A DNA stretch of 64,000 bases from Saccharopolyspora_C sp047200635 (lineage in GTDB: Bacteria; Actinomycetota; Actinomycetes; Mycobacteriales; Pseudonocardiaceae): the NCBI RefSeq assembly GCF_047200635.1, contig NZ_JBJZOI010000008.1, positions 1 through 64,000 of the forward strand. The letters are read 5' to 3'. Position numbers and translations under genes: made by a program. Every line of letters starts with the position of its first letter. The first letter of the stretch is position 1. The notes under the pieces were generated by a model, which searched no databases, was not told where the DNA came from, and worked only from the letters and a program-made list of their open reading frames with translations. This document shows, piece by piece, positions 33,257 through 41,736 of the stretch.

Positions 33257-34699
33257 ATGCGATTATCCGCCCTCGTCCTCGCGGTCGCGTTCGCCGGAAC
33301 GGCCGCCGTCCCCGCCGCCGGAGCCGTGCGCGATCCCGCGCCCGCCGCCGCACCGGTAGCCGGCCCGATCGTGCAGCTGTTCCAGTGGCCCTGGGACTCG
33401 ATCGCGCAGGAGTGCCGCGGCACGCTCGGCCCGAAGGGCTTCGGCGCCGTGCAGGTCTCCCCGCCGCAGGAGCACGTGATCCTCGACGGCGAGAACCACC
33501 CCTGGTACCAGGACTACCAGCCGGTGAGCTACCAGCTGGAGAGCCGTCGCGGGAACCGCGAGCAGTTCGCCGCCATGGTCTCCGCCTGCAACGACGCCGG
33601 GGTGGAGATCTACGCCGACGCCGTGGTGAACCACATGGCCGCCAGCGACGCCGTCGGGAGCGCGGGCACCGCGCACACCAAGTACGACTACCCCGGTCTC
33701 TACGGCGATGCCGACTTCAGCGACTGCCGTCGCGACATCGCGAACTACGACGACCAGTGGGAGGTGCGCAACTGCGAGCTGCTCGGACTGGCCGACCTCA
33801 AGACGGGCTCCGACCACGTCCGGTCCACCGAGATCGGGTACCTCAACGACCTGATCGGCCTGGGCGTCTCCGGGTTCCGGGTGGACGGCGTCAAGCACAT
33901 GCCGCCGGAGGACGTCGGCGCGATCTTCGGCGCGCTCGACGCGGTGCCCGGCACCGGCGCGAAGCCGTACGTGTTCCAGGAGGTCATCGCCGACCAGACC
34001 ACCTCGGCCGGCGAGTACAGCGGCAACGGCGACGTCACCGAGTTCGGCTACCACCACGTCGTCAGCGACGCCTTCAAGGACGGCTCGCTCGCCCAGCTCG
34101 CGAACTTGCCGGACCAGGTGGAGCTGCCGGGCGACCAGGCCGTCGTGTTCATCGACAACCACGACACCCAGCGCAGCGAGCCGACGCTGACCTACAAGGA
34201 CGGCGCCGCCTACGACCTCGCGAACGCCTTCATGCTGGCCTACCCGTACGGCACCCCGCAGCTGATCTCCGGGTTCGCCTTCGACGACCCGGACGCGGGT
34301 CCGCCCGCGGACTCCGAGGGCCGCACCAGCCCGGCGAGCTGCTCCGACGAGGCCTGGGTGTGCGAGCACGCGCGGCCGGTGATCGCGGGGATGGCCGGCT
34401 TCCACCAGGAGGTGCGGGGCGCGGACCTCGTCAACTGGTGGGACGACGGTGCCGGCCGGATCGCCTTCGGGCGCGGCGACGCCGGGTTCGTCGTGCTCAA
34501 CCGGGAGGACGCGGCCGTCGAGCAGCAGACCTTCCAGACCTCGCTGCCCGCCGGGACGTACTGCGACGTGATGTCCGGTGAGCTCCAGGACGGCTCCTGC
34601 ACCGGCGGGACCGCCGAGGTGGGGGAGGACGGCACCTTCACCACCTCGATCCGGGGCGTCTCGGGCATCGCGCTGCACACCGGCGCCAAGCTGAGCTGA
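33257..34699 (+). CDS. Secreted alpha-amylase, GH13
   Basis: 480 residues. A Sec signal peptide is at residues 1-23 (MRLSALVLAVAFAGTAAVPAAGA). The catalytic barrel has VNHM (125-128), nucleophile Asp210 in GFRVDGVKHM, acid/base Glu242 in VFQEVI and Asp303 in FIDNHD; all three catalytic residues are intact. The C-terminal domain is the small beta-sandwich. No starch-binding module is attached. It resembles Streptomyces and animal-like amylases and acts outside the cell on starch. GAGAAGG lies about 8 bases before the ATG at 33257. It sits where mycobacteria have a sugar kinase gene, so it is probably a lineage-specific insertion. Confidence 0.93.
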   Translation: MRLSALVLAVAFAGTAAVPAAGAVRDPAPAAAPVAGPIVQLFQWPWDSIAQECRGTLGPKGFGAVQVSPPQEHVILDGENHPWYQDYQPVSYQLESRRGNREQFAAMVSACNDAGVEIYADAVVNHMAASDAVGSAGTAHTKYDYPGLYGDADFSDCRRDIANYDDQWEVRNCELLGLADLKTGSDHVRSTEIGYLNDLIGLGVSGFRVDGVKHMPPEDVGAIFGALDAVPGTGAKPYVFQEVIADQTTSAGEYSGNGDVTEFGYHHVVSDAFKDGSLAQLANLPDQVELPGDQAVVFIDNHDTQRSEPTLTYKDGAAYDLANAFMLAYPYGTPQLISGFAFDDPDAGPPADSEGRTSPASCSDEAWVCEHARPVIAGMAGFHQEVRGADLVNWWDDGAGRIAFGRGDAGFVVLNREDAAVEQQTFQTSLPAGTYCDVMSGELQDGSCTGGTAEVGEDGTFTTSIRGVSGIALHTGAKLS

Positions 34700-34824
34700 T
34701 CCGGACCGCGCGGGGCGCCCGGCGGGTGCCCCGCGCGTAACCGGGATGTCAGCGCGCTGTGGTCCGATCGGCCTCCCCGGAACCGGCTCCGGCCCGACGC
34801 GGAGCCAGAACGAGGAGGAGATCC

Positions 34825-35352
34825 ATGACCAGCAGCAGACCCGGCCGCGGCGGTCGGCTGGCCGCCACCGCGGCGCTCGCCGCCCTCGGCGTCCTCGCCG
34901 GCGCGACGCCCGCCGTCGCCGCCCCGCAGTTCCAGGTCCCGTTCCGGTGCGGGGTCACCGTCACCGCCGCGACGTTCAGCGGGCACAGCCCGGCGAACTC
35001 GGTCGACTTCCAGCGCGGCGGCATCACCGGGATGCCCGTGGTGGCCTCCGCCGGGGGCACCGTGAGCGTCGTCGGCAACGAGGGCGGCACCAGCTACGGC
35101 CGCTGGATCGAGATCGACCACGGTTCCGGCTGGACCACCCGCTACGCGCACCTGTCGCAGCAGAGCGTGTCGAAGGGGGAGAAGGTCTCGCGGGGGCAGA
35201 AGATCGGCGAGGCCGGGGCGACCGGCGGCGTCACCGGTCCGCACCTGCACTTCGAGCAGCGATCCGGCGGCGACGACGTCAAGGTCGTGCTCAACGGCGT
35301 CGACGTCCCCTACTACGGCCACACCGATTTCACCAGCAGGAACAGCTGCTGA
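34825..35352 (+). CDS. Secreted M23-family metallopeptidase
   Basis: 175 residues. A Sec signal peptide runs to about residue 33 (ATPAVAA end). The lysostaphin-type zinc site is present: His54 and Asp61 in GHSPANSVDF, His109, and HLH at 140-142. Such enzymes cut peptide bridges in cell-wall peptidoglycan; target specificity is unknown. The protein is short and has no wall-binding domain. GGAGGAG precedes the ATG at 34825 by 4-5 bases. It is near the amylase but 125 bases apart, so co-expression is uncertain. Confidence 0.9.
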   Translation: MTSSRPGRGGRLAATAALAALGVLAGATPAVAAPQFQVPFRCGVTVTAATFSGHSPANSVDFQRGGITGMPVVASAGGTVSVVGNEGGTSYGRWIEIDHGSGWTTRYAHLSQQSVSKGEKVSRGQKIGEAGATGGVTGPHLHFEQRSGGDDVKVVLNGVDVPYYGHTDFTSRNSC

Positions 35353-35364
35353 CCCGTCAGCGCT

Positions 35365-35393
35365 CCGCCCGGCCCGCCCCGCGGGCCGGGCGG
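35365..35393 (+). terminator. Terminator after the M23 gene
   Basis: A 13-bp GC-only stem (35365-35377, 35381-35393) with loop CCC, 13 bases past the stop. Confidence 0.75.
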
Positions 35394-35402
35394 GCCGGAC
35401 GA

Positions 35403-35435
35403 CGAACGGCCGCCCCCGGGAGGAGCGGCCGTTCG
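35403..35435 (-). terminator. Terminator after asnB
   Basis: An 11-bp stem CGAACGGCCGC/GCGGCCGTTCG (35403-35413, 35425-35435) with an 11-base loop, 15 bases past the asnB stop. The two adjacent hairpins separate converging genes. Confidence 0.75.
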
Positions 35436-35449
35436 ATCGTGCGGTGCGG

Positions 35450-37378
35450 TCAGAGCTTGACCGGGTAGTACGGCTCCGGGACGTCCGGGGACAGCCGCCC
35501 CTCGACGAAGATGCCGTGCCAGATCATGAACACCAGCAGCGCCCACAGCCGACGGCTGTGGTCGAGCACGCCCGAGCGGTGCTCCTCCAGCAGCTGCAGG
35601 ATCGCGGTCTTGTTCAGCAGCCGCTCCGTCTGCGACTGCTGGATGATGTTGCGCGCCCAGTCGTGCATCTCGTCGCGCAGCCAGTGCCGGATCGGCACCG
35701 GGAACCCGAGCTTGCGCCGGTTGAGCACGTGCGCGGGCACGACCTGCTTCATCGCCTGGCGCAGCGCGTACTTCGTGGTCTCCGGGGTGATCTTCTGGTC
35801 CAGCGGGATCCCGCTGGCCACCCGGAACACCTCGTTGTCCAGGAACGGCACCCGCAGCTCCAGCGAGTTGGCCATGGTGACCTTGTCCGCCTTGACCAGG
35901 ATGTCGCCGCGCAGCCAGGTGAACAGATCCACGTGCTGCATCCGGGTGACCGGGTCCCACGACTCCGAGGAGCGGTACGGCCCGGCGGTCACGTCGCGGT
36001 GCGAGACGCCCGGGTCGAAGGCCGACATCACGGCCTGCAGCTGGTCGTCCCGGAAGATCCGGGCGTTGCCGTAGTAGCGGTCCTCCAGCGACAGCGCGCC
36101 GCGGCGCAGCAGGTCCTTGCCGCGAACCCCGTCCGGGATCGCGGTGGACACCCGGCCCATCGCCTTGCGCAGCGCGCCCGGCACCCGCTCGAACGGGGCC
36201 AGCGACAGCGGCTCGCGGTAGATCGTGTAGCCGCCGAACAGCTCGTCGGCGCCCTCACCGGAGAGCACCACCTTCACGTGCTGGCGGGCCTCGCGGGCGA
36301 TGAACCACAGCGGCACCAGCGCCGGGTCCGCCACCGGGTCGTCCAGGTACCAGATGATCAGCGGCAGCGTCTCCATCATCTCCTCGGGGGAGACGGTGCG
36401 GATCACGTGCTTGACGCCGATCGCCGCCGCGGACTCGGCGGCGACGTCGACCTCGGAGTAGCCCTGCCGCTCGAACCCGGTGGTGAAGGTGATCAGGTTC
36501 GGGTTGTGCTCCTTGGCCAGGCACGCGATCGCGGTCGAGTCGATGCCGCCGGACAGGAAGGAGCCCACGGTGACGTCAGCGCGCATGTGCTTGGCGACCG
36601 AGTCGCGCATGACGTCGACGATCTGGTCGTGCAGCCGCCGCGCCTCGGAGTCCCCGTTCACCGGCTTGGCCGCGAAGTTCGGCACGAAGTACCGCTCGGT
36701 GACCAGCCTGCCGCCGGGGGAGACGGTGAACGAGGTGCCCGACTCGATGCGGCGGATCTGGCGGTGCAGCGTCTCCGGCTCCGGGACGTACTGCAGCGTC
36801 AGGTAGTGCTGCAGCGCCTTGTGGTCCAGGTCCTCGCCGATGCGCAGCGTGGTCGCCAGGCTCAGCAGCGACTTCTTCTCGCTGGCGAAGGCCACGCCGC
36901 CCGGACCGGAGGCGTAGAACAGCGGCTTGATGCCGAACGGGTCCCGGGCGCCGAACACCACGCGCCGCTCGCTGTCCCAGATCAGGAACGCGAACATGCC
37001 GCGCAACCGGCCGACCATCGCGGTGCCGAGGTAGTGGTAGGCGGCGACGATCACCTCGGTGTCGCCGTCGGTGTTGAACCGGGCCCCGTAGCGCTCGGCG
37101 AGCTCGGCGCGCAGTTCCAGGTAGTTGTAGATCTCCCCGTTGAAGTTGATCGTGTAGCGGCCGGGGTTCTCCGGCGGCCCCCAGGTCAACGGCTGGTGCG
37201 AGTGCTCCAGGTCGATGATCGAGAGCCGGTTGAAGCCGAACACGACCTCGCCGCCGTGCCAGGTGTCGCTCTCGTCCGGGCCCCGGTGCCGCTGGCAGGG
37301 CAGCGCTTTGGCCACGGCGTCGACGGCGAAACCGGCGTTCTCTTCAGTGGGACTGACAAGTCCAAGCAGGCCGCACAC
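35450..37378 (-). CDS. asnB: Asparagine synthetase, glutamine-hydrolysing
   Basis: 642 residues. The N-terminal Ntn glutaminase domain begins with the catalytic Cys (MCGLLGLV) and has NFNGEIYNYLELR and DTEVIVAAYHYLG. The synthetase domain has the ATP pyrophosphatase loop LSGGIDSTAIACLA and VLSGEGADELFGGYTIYR. It converts aspartate and glutamine to asparagine. In M. tuberculosis asnB (Rv2201) also lies next to ctaC, divergent as here. The start is GTG at 37378. Some relatives of this long type amidate cell-wall precursors or antibiotics, so strict asparagine synthesis is likely but not certain. Confidence 0.93.
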   Translation of the reverse strand: MCGLLGLVSPTEENAGFAVDAVAKALPCQRHRGPDESDTWHGGEVVFGFNRLSIIDLEHSHQPLTWGPPENPGRYTINFNGEIYNYLELRAELAERYGARFNTDGDTEVIVAAYHYLGTAMVGRLRGMFAFLIWDSERRVVFGARDPFGIKPLFYASGPGGVAFASEKKSLLSLATTLRIGEDLDHKALQHYLTLQYVPEPETLHRQIRRIESGTSFTVSPGGRLVTERYFVPNFAAKPVNGDSEARRLHDQIVDVMRDSVAKHMRADVTVGSFLSGGIDSTAIACLAKEHNPNLITFTTGFERQGYSEVDVAAESAAAIGVKHVIRTVSPEEMMETLPLIIWYLDDPVADPALVPLWFIAREARQHVKVVLSGEGADELFGGYTIYREPLSLAPFERVPGALRKAMGRVSTAIPDGVRGKDLLRRGALSLEDRYYGNARIFRDDQLQAVMSAFDPGVSHRDVTAGPYRSSESWDPVTRMQHVDLFTWLRGDILVKADKVTMANSLELRVPFLDNEVFRVASGIPLDQKITPETTKYALRQAMKQVVPAHVLNRRKLGFPVPIRHWLRDEMHDWARNIIQQSQTERLLNKTAILQLLEEHRSGVLDHSRRLWALLVFMIWHGIFVEGRLSPDVPEPYYPVKL

Positions 37379-37783
37379 GCGTCTCGTGCACCTCTCGCGT
37401 CGGCGATGGGTCGGGCTCCGCTCCGCGTGCCCCTGCTGGGATCTCGACGGGCGGGAGTTCCAGTATGCCGGGTCCGTCCTCGTGCCGTGCAGGCGCGGGG
37501 AGCCCTCCGCCCGGCCCGGTGAACGCCGCCCCGCCCCGCCGGGACGAGATCGCCGCGCGGCGGCGACGATCTCGGTGATGTGCAGCGCACCTCGCCACCC
37601 CGGAGCAGTATCGCGGCTACTGCTGGGCTAGGCTCCCCGCAGCATTCCGGCCGCGGGCGCGGTGGGGCTCGTCATGCCCCGCTCAGCTCGCGGCGACGGT
37701 GGGAACACGCAGCGAGGAGGCGTCGCGCAGTGGGCTTTCGGATGGGGAGCTTGCGGCAGGAACGTCCGGAGGAGGGGACCCGA
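37379..37783. other. Divergent promoter region of asnB and ctaC
   Basis: About 400 bases. A TAGGCT box at about 37629-37634 is a candidate -10 for ctaC. An alternative in-frame start GTG at 37730 has GAGGAGG upstream, so the leader could be translated. No further gene or known RNA element was seen. Confidence 0.45.
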
Positions 37784-38701
37784 GTGCCACGGCTGGTCAA
37801 AGTAGCCGGGCTGGTCGGCCTGGTCGCGGTCGCGGCCACGGGCTGTTCGGCCGACGAGGTCCTGCGGTTCGGCTGGCCGCAAGGCGTCACCCCGCAGGCG
37901 GAGTCCATGCGACAGCTGTGGACCTGGTCGGTGATCGCTGCGCTGGCGGTCGGCGTCCTGGTGTGGGGCCTGATGTTCTGGACGGTCGCCTTCCACCGCA
38001 AGAAGGGCGAGGAGCTGCCCAAGCAGTTCCAGTACAACGTGCCGCTCGAGGTCATCTACACCGCGGTGCCGTTCGTGATGGTCGTGGTGCTGTTCTACTT
38101 CACCGCCACCACCCAGAACTACGTGATGGCCAAGTCCGCCGACCCGGACGAGAAGGTCAACGTCGTCTCGTTCCAGTGGAACTGGGAGTTCAACTACCCG
38201 GACCACCGCACGCCGGACGGCCAGCCGGTCCGCACCGTCGGCAGCAGCAGCGAGATCCCGCTGCTGGTGCTGCCGACAGACTCGACGATCCAGTACAACC
38301 TGAGCTCCACCGACGTCATCCACTCGTTCTTCGTCCCCGAGTTCCACTTCAAGCGGGACACCTTCCCGCACCCGGACAAGAACAACCAGGACGCCGTCTT
38401 CGAGAACACCATCGAACGCGAGGGTTCCTTCGTCGGGCGGTGCGCCGAGCTCTGCGGCACCTACCACTCGATGATGAACTTCGAGGTCCGCGCCCTGTCG
38501 CCGGACAAGTTCGACCAGTACATGCAGCTGCGGACGCAGAACAACCCGGCCACCGGCCAGTACTACACCGCCGCCGAGGCGCTGAGCCAGATGAACTGCG
38601 GTGAGCTGTGCGCGCCGCGAGCGGTGACGTCGGTCCCGTTCGACACCGACCGCACGTCCGGCGAGCCGTCGACCATCGGCGGCCGGCAAGCCGGCAACTG
38701 A
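37784..38701 (+). CDS. ctaC: Cytochrome c oxidase subunit II
   Basis: 305 residues from the GTG at 37784. This start is chosen because GGAGGAGGGG precedes it and it begins directly with a lipoprotein-type signal ending AATGC. A longer start at 37730 is possible. Two membrane helices follow (WTWSVIAALAVGVLVWGLMF; VIYTAVPFVMVVVLFYF). The binuclear CuA site is complete: HSFFVPEFHFKRD, then CAELCGTYHSMM. A C-terminal extension carries a second pair of cysteines (NCGELC), usual in actinobacteria. It accepts electrons from the bcc complex in the aa3 supercomplex. The catalytic subunit ctaD is not in this window. Confidence 0.95.
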   Translation: MPRLVKVAGLVGLVAVAATGCSADEVLRFGWPQGVTPQAESMRQLWTWSVIAALAVGVLVWGLMFWTVAFHRKKGEELPKQFQYNVPLEVIYTAVPFVMVVVLFYFTATTQNYVMAKSADPDEKVNVVSFQWNWEFNYPDHRTPDGQPVRTVGSSSEIPLLVLPTDSTIQYNLSSTDVIHSFFVPEFHFKRDTFPHPDKNNQDAVFENTIEREGSFVGRCAELCGTYHSMMNFEVRALSPDKFDQYMQLRTQNNPATGQYYTAAEALSQMNCGELCAPRAVTSVPFDTDRTSGEPSTIGGRQAGN

Positions 38702-38737
38702 TTCCGGCAGGGCGCAGGGCGCGAGAGTGAGGATTCC

Positions 38738-39136
38738 ATGAAGGTCGAAGCGAAGATCTTCAACTTGATCACCGTCTTCTTCTTCCTGTCGGCGGTCATC
38801 TACGGGGTGTGGTCGCACGAGCCGGTGGGCACCGTGGCGCTGATCCTCGTCGGCGGGTTGTCGCTGCTAATCGGCAGCTACTTCCAGTTCGTCGCGCGGC
38901 GCATCGAGCCGCGGCCCGAGGACAACCCGGACGCGGAGATCAGCGACGGCGCGGGCGAGCTGGGCTTCTTCAGCCCCGGCAGCTACTGGCCCGCCGGGCT
39001 GGCGGCGTCCGCCGCGTTCGCCGGTGTCGCGCTGGCGTTCTTCCACGTGGTGATGATCGTGATCGCCGTCGGCGTGTTGCTGATCATGGTCGCGGGCCTG
39101 GTGTTCGAGTACCACACCGGACCGAACCACGACTGA
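38738..39136 (+). CDS. ctaF: Cytochrome c oxidase subunit IV, actinobacterial type
   Basis: 132 residues with four membrane helices (for example IFNLITVFFFLSAVIYGVWS and VGTVALILVGGLSLLIGSYF at the N-terminus; ASAAFAGVALAFFHVVMIVI and the last helix at the end). It is the small non-catalytic subunit of the aa3 oxidase in actinobacteria. It follows ctaC by 36 bases with GTGAGG upstream of the ATG, so the two are one operon. A strong hairpin at 39152-39184 ends it. Confidence 0.93.
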   Translation: MKVEAKIFNLITVFFFLSAVIYGVWSHEPVGTVALILVGGLSLLIGSYFQFVARRIEPRPEDNPDAEISDGAGELGFFSPGSYWPAGLAASAAFAGVALAFFHVVMIVIAVGVLLIMVAGLVFEYHTGPNHD

Positions 39137-39151
39137 GACCTCCGAACGCGC

Positions 39152-39184
39152 ACGAGCCCCCGGACCGCTGGTCCGGGGGCTCGT
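39152..39184 (+). terminator. Terminator after ctaF
   Basis: A 15-bp perfect stem (39152-39166 with 39170-39184, core GAGCCCCCGGACC) and loop GCT, 15 bases past the stop. Confidence 0.9.
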
Positions 39185-39273
39185 CGCACGCCGGGCCCGG
39201 TCCGGGGGAGCGAGCGCGGGACGGAGCCTAGGATTCGGGTGGTCCCACGACGTCGCGCCACCAGGAGGCTCCC

Positions 39274-39555
39274 GTGATCACCGCGATCGTGCTCATCCAG
39301 ACCGTCGCCGACCGCCTCACCGAGGCGGCCCAGGAGGTCGCCGACATCGAGGGCGTCGCCGAGGTCTACTCCTGCGCGGGTGACGTGGACCTGATCGCGA
39401 TCCTGCGGGTCACCGACCACCAGGAGATCGCCGACATCGTGCCCGGCCGGATCAACAAGGTCGCCGGGGTGCTGGACACCGACACCCACATCGCCTTCCG
39501 CTCGTACTCCCGCCAGGACACCGAGGCGACGTTCTCCCTCGGTCTGGAGGGCTGA
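39274..39555 (+). CDS. Stand-alone Lrp/AsnC-type ligand-binding domain
   Basis: 93 residues, only the RAM (regulation of amino acid metabolism) beta-alpha sandwich: ITAIVLIQTVADRLTEAAQEV, GVAEVYSCAGDVDLIAILRV, and DTDTHIAFRSYS. The DNA-binding helix-turn-helix of Lrp/AsnC proteins is missing. Such single-domain proteins bind amino acids and may pair with full regulators. It lies beside trpD, converging on it. CAGGAGG precedes the GTG start at 39274 by 5 bases, and TAGGAT at about 39230 may be its -10. Confidence 0.88.
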   Translation: MITAIVLIQTVADRLTEAAQEVADIEGVAEVYSCAGDVDLIAILRVTDHQEIADIVPGRINKVAGVLDTDTHIAFRSYSRQDTEATFSLGLEG

Positions 39556-39570
39556 GCGGCACCGCTCCCG

Positions 39571-40605
39571 TCAGGCGGTGCGGGCGGACCAGCGCGCGAG
39601 CAGGTCCGCCGCGGCACCGGAGTCCAGGGCCTGCCCGGCGCGGATGATGCCGGTGCGCAGCTGCGCGGTGAGGTCGGTCCGGATGCCCTCGTGGGCGGCC
39701 AGGGCGCCCGCCGCGTTGAGCACGACGGCCTCGCGCACCGGACCGCGCTCGCCCGCCAGCAGCCGTCGCACCACGTCGGCGTTGACCTCGGCGTCGCCGC
39801 CCCGCAGCGACTCCGGGGTGGTGAGCGGGATGCCCAGCTCCGCCGGGTCGATGCGCTCCTGGCGGACCTGGCCGTCCCCGACCACCCACGCGGTCGTGGT
39901 GGTGGTCGTGGTGATCTCGTCCATGCCGTCGTCGCCCGAGACCAGCAGCACCGAGCCGCCGCGCGAGGCGAAGACCTCGGCCATCACCGGTGCCATCCGC
40001 TGATCCGCGCAGCCGATCAGGCCCGCGCCGGGCCGCGCCGGGTTGGTCAGCGGCCCGAGCAGGTTGAACGCGGTCGGGATGCCGATCTCGCGGCGGGGCC
40101 CGGCGGCGTACTTCATCGCGGGGTGGAACACCGGTGCGAAGCAGAACCCGATCCCGACCTCGGCGACGCAGCGGCGCACGCCCTCGGGGGGCAGGTCGAT
40201 CGTGACGCCCAGGGTCTCCAGGACGTCGGCCGTCCCGCACTTCGAGGAGGCCGCCCGGTTGCCGTGCTTGACCACGGTGGCACCGCAGGCGGCGACCACG
40301 ATCGCGGTCATCGTGGAGATGTTCACGCTGCCGGAGCGGTCGCCGCCGGTGCCGACGACGTCGACGGCCCGCCGGTCGACCTCCAGCGGCAGCGCGTGGG
40401 CGAGCATCGTGTCGGCCAGGCCGCGCACCTCCGCCGCCGTCTCACCCTTGGCGCGCAGCGCCACGACGAAGGCGGCGACGCGGGCCGGGGTGGCCGCGCC
40501 GGTCATCACCAGGTCCATCGCCCACGCGGTGTCCTGCGCCGACAGGTCGTTGCCCGCGACGAGGTGTCCGAGGAGTTCTGGCCAGCTGCCCGACATGGTG
40601 CCCAC
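39571..40605 (-). CDS. trpD: Anthranilate phosphoribosyltransferase
   Basis: 344 residues; second enzyme of tryptophan synthesis. The PRPP loop GTGGDRSGSVNIST, KHGNRAASS, and FNLLGPLTNPA are intact. A run of seven Thr after DGMDEI occurs where relatives also have several Thr, so it is not a defect. Starts GTG at 40605 and ATG at 40596 are both in frame; GGAGA upstream suits the first. Other trp genes are elsewhere. In M. tuberculosis trpD (Rv2192c) also neighbours ctaE. Confidence 0.95.
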   Translation of the reverse strand: MGTMSGSWPELLGHLVAGNDLSAQDTAWAMDLVMTGAATPARVAAFVVALRAKGETAAEVRGLADTMLAHALPLEVDRRAVDVVGTGGDRSGSVNISTMTAIVVAACGATVVKHGNRAASSKCGTADVLETLGVTIDLPPEGVRRCVAEVGIGFCFAPVFHPAMKYAAGPRREIGIPTAFNLLGPLTNPARPGAGLIGCADQRMAPVMAEVFASRGGSVLLVSGDDGMDEITTTTTTTAWVVGDGQVRQERIDPAELGIPLTTPESLRGGDAEVNADVVRRLLAGERGPVREAVVLNAAGALAAHEGIRTDLTAQLRTGIIRAGQALDSGAAADLLARWSARTA

Positions 40606-40623
40606 GATTGTTCTCCGGGTGGC

Positions 40624-41034
40624 TCAGGCCCGCACCGCGGCCGGAACGGCGGCGCGGAGCACTTCGGCGACGGTTTCGGCGGAGGAGAGCGGGTCCAGCG
40701 GGTGCACCAGCACCGCGTCGGCCTGCGACCACGTGGCCAGCCACCGGTCGTCCCGCCTGCGCACGGTGAGCACGATCGGCGGGCAGTCCTCGATCTCGTT
40801 CTTCAGCTGGCGGGACACGCCCATGCCACCGGTGGGCTGCGCCTCGCCGTCGAGGACGACCAGGTCCGCGCGGCCCGCGTCGACCTCGCTGAGGACGTCG
40901 GCGACGGTGCCCGCTTCGACGTAGTCGATCCGGGGGAGGTCGGGCGCGGGGCGCCTGCCGATCGCGCCGATGATCGACTCGCGCACCTCGGGCCGGTGGC
41001 TGAAGACCAGGACGGTGGTGGTCGACGTGCTCAT
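40624..41034 (-). CDS. Degenerate response-regulator receiver protein
   Basis: 136 residues, a single receiver-like fold without any output domain. The phosphoacceptor-type Asp62 (LVVLDGEAQPTGGMG) and the Thr90 switch residue (IVLTV) are kept. The acidic pair after the first strand is replaced by Ser12-His13 (VFSHRPEV), and the conserved Lys before the last turn is His111 (LVHPLDP). Mg-dependent phosphorylation is therefore unlikely, and a binding role is more probable. The ATG at 41034 has GAGGAG 5 bases upstream. It lies 18 bases upstream of trpD on the same strand, so they may be co-transcribed. Confidence 0.85.
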   Translation of the reverse strand: MSTSTTTVLVFSHRPEVRESIIGAIGRRPAPDLPRIDYVEAGTVADVLSEVDAGRADLVVLDGEAQPTGGMGVSRQLKNEIEDCPPIVLTVRRRDDRWLATWSQADAVLVHPLDPLSSAETVAEVLRAAVPAAVRA

Positions 41035-41189
41035 CAACTGCTCCTCGCTGGCTAGGCGGTCGGCTCACTGCGGTGTGGTGACACTGCCCGACGACGAGAT
41101 GGTGCCCTCGATGGCGGTGATCCCCGGATGCTAGCCGTTCGGCGGGGCCCAGGAGTAGCCACCGCGACAACGCCCGGGGGTCGATCCGC

Positions 41190-41642
41190 TCAGGCCGGGG
41201 GCCGTTGCAGCGCGACCCAGCCGACCGCCCGGCCGCCGCAGCGCTGGGCCAGTCCCGCCATCCGCGAGCTCTCCTGTGAGCAATGCAACGCGTCGAGTTT
41301 CTGCACACGCTCCGCGAACAGCGCCACCTCGCCGTCGGCGGGAGTCGCGCCGAACTCCGCCGGCGCGGCGTCCCCGGCCGCCCGCAACCGCCAGGAATCC
41401 TGTTCCAGCAGCTCAGCGGCCCCGCTGACGGCCCCGTCGGGGAGCAGCAGGTGGTGGCGCAGCACGGCAGGGAGCTGCTCGCGCCAGGCGGGGGAGCGGG
41501 CGAGGGCGGCGGAGGCGGCCTCGGCCTCGTCGAACGCGCTGACCACCACGGCCAGATCCGGATCGTCCGGGTCGGGTTCGGTGCCGCGCGCGGACCGGAC
41601 GCCGAGGCCCAGCCAGGTCCGAATCCGGTCAAAACCAATCAC
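41190..41642 (-). CDS. Uncharacterised actinobacterial protein before ctaE
   Basis: 150 residues, soluble, rich in Ala, Glu and Asp, mostly helical in appearance. Segments DPDDPDLAVVVSAFDEAEAA, WREQLPAVLRHHLLLPDG and KLDALHCSQESSRMAGLAQRC as separate pieces look conserved but match no domain I know. The start is GTG at 41642 with a GGAGG ribosome site. It is divergent from ctaE (95 bases between starts), and its position next to trpD and the receiver-like gene is the only clue to its role. Confidence 0.72.
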   Translation of the reverse strand: MIGFDRIRTWLGLGVRSARGTEPDPDDPDLAVVVSAFDEAEAASAALARSPAWREQLPAVLRHHLLLPDGAVSGAAELLEQDSWRLRAAGDAAPAEFGATPADGEVALFAERVQKLDALHCSQESSRMAGLAQRCGGRAVGWVALQRPPA

Positions 41643-41736
41643 AACGAGTTACCTCCAGGTCGCGATCCGATCACTGACGCGCCTTGCCCGGGACCCGAAG
41701 GCGCAGGGAGAAAACGCACGGGACATAATGCGTCGC

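Noticed and set aside
39890..39925. Run of seven Thr codons in TrpD as a possible repeat expansion
   Set aside because: Homologues, including the mycobacterial one, carry several Thr after DGLDE/DGMDE, so it is normal for the family.
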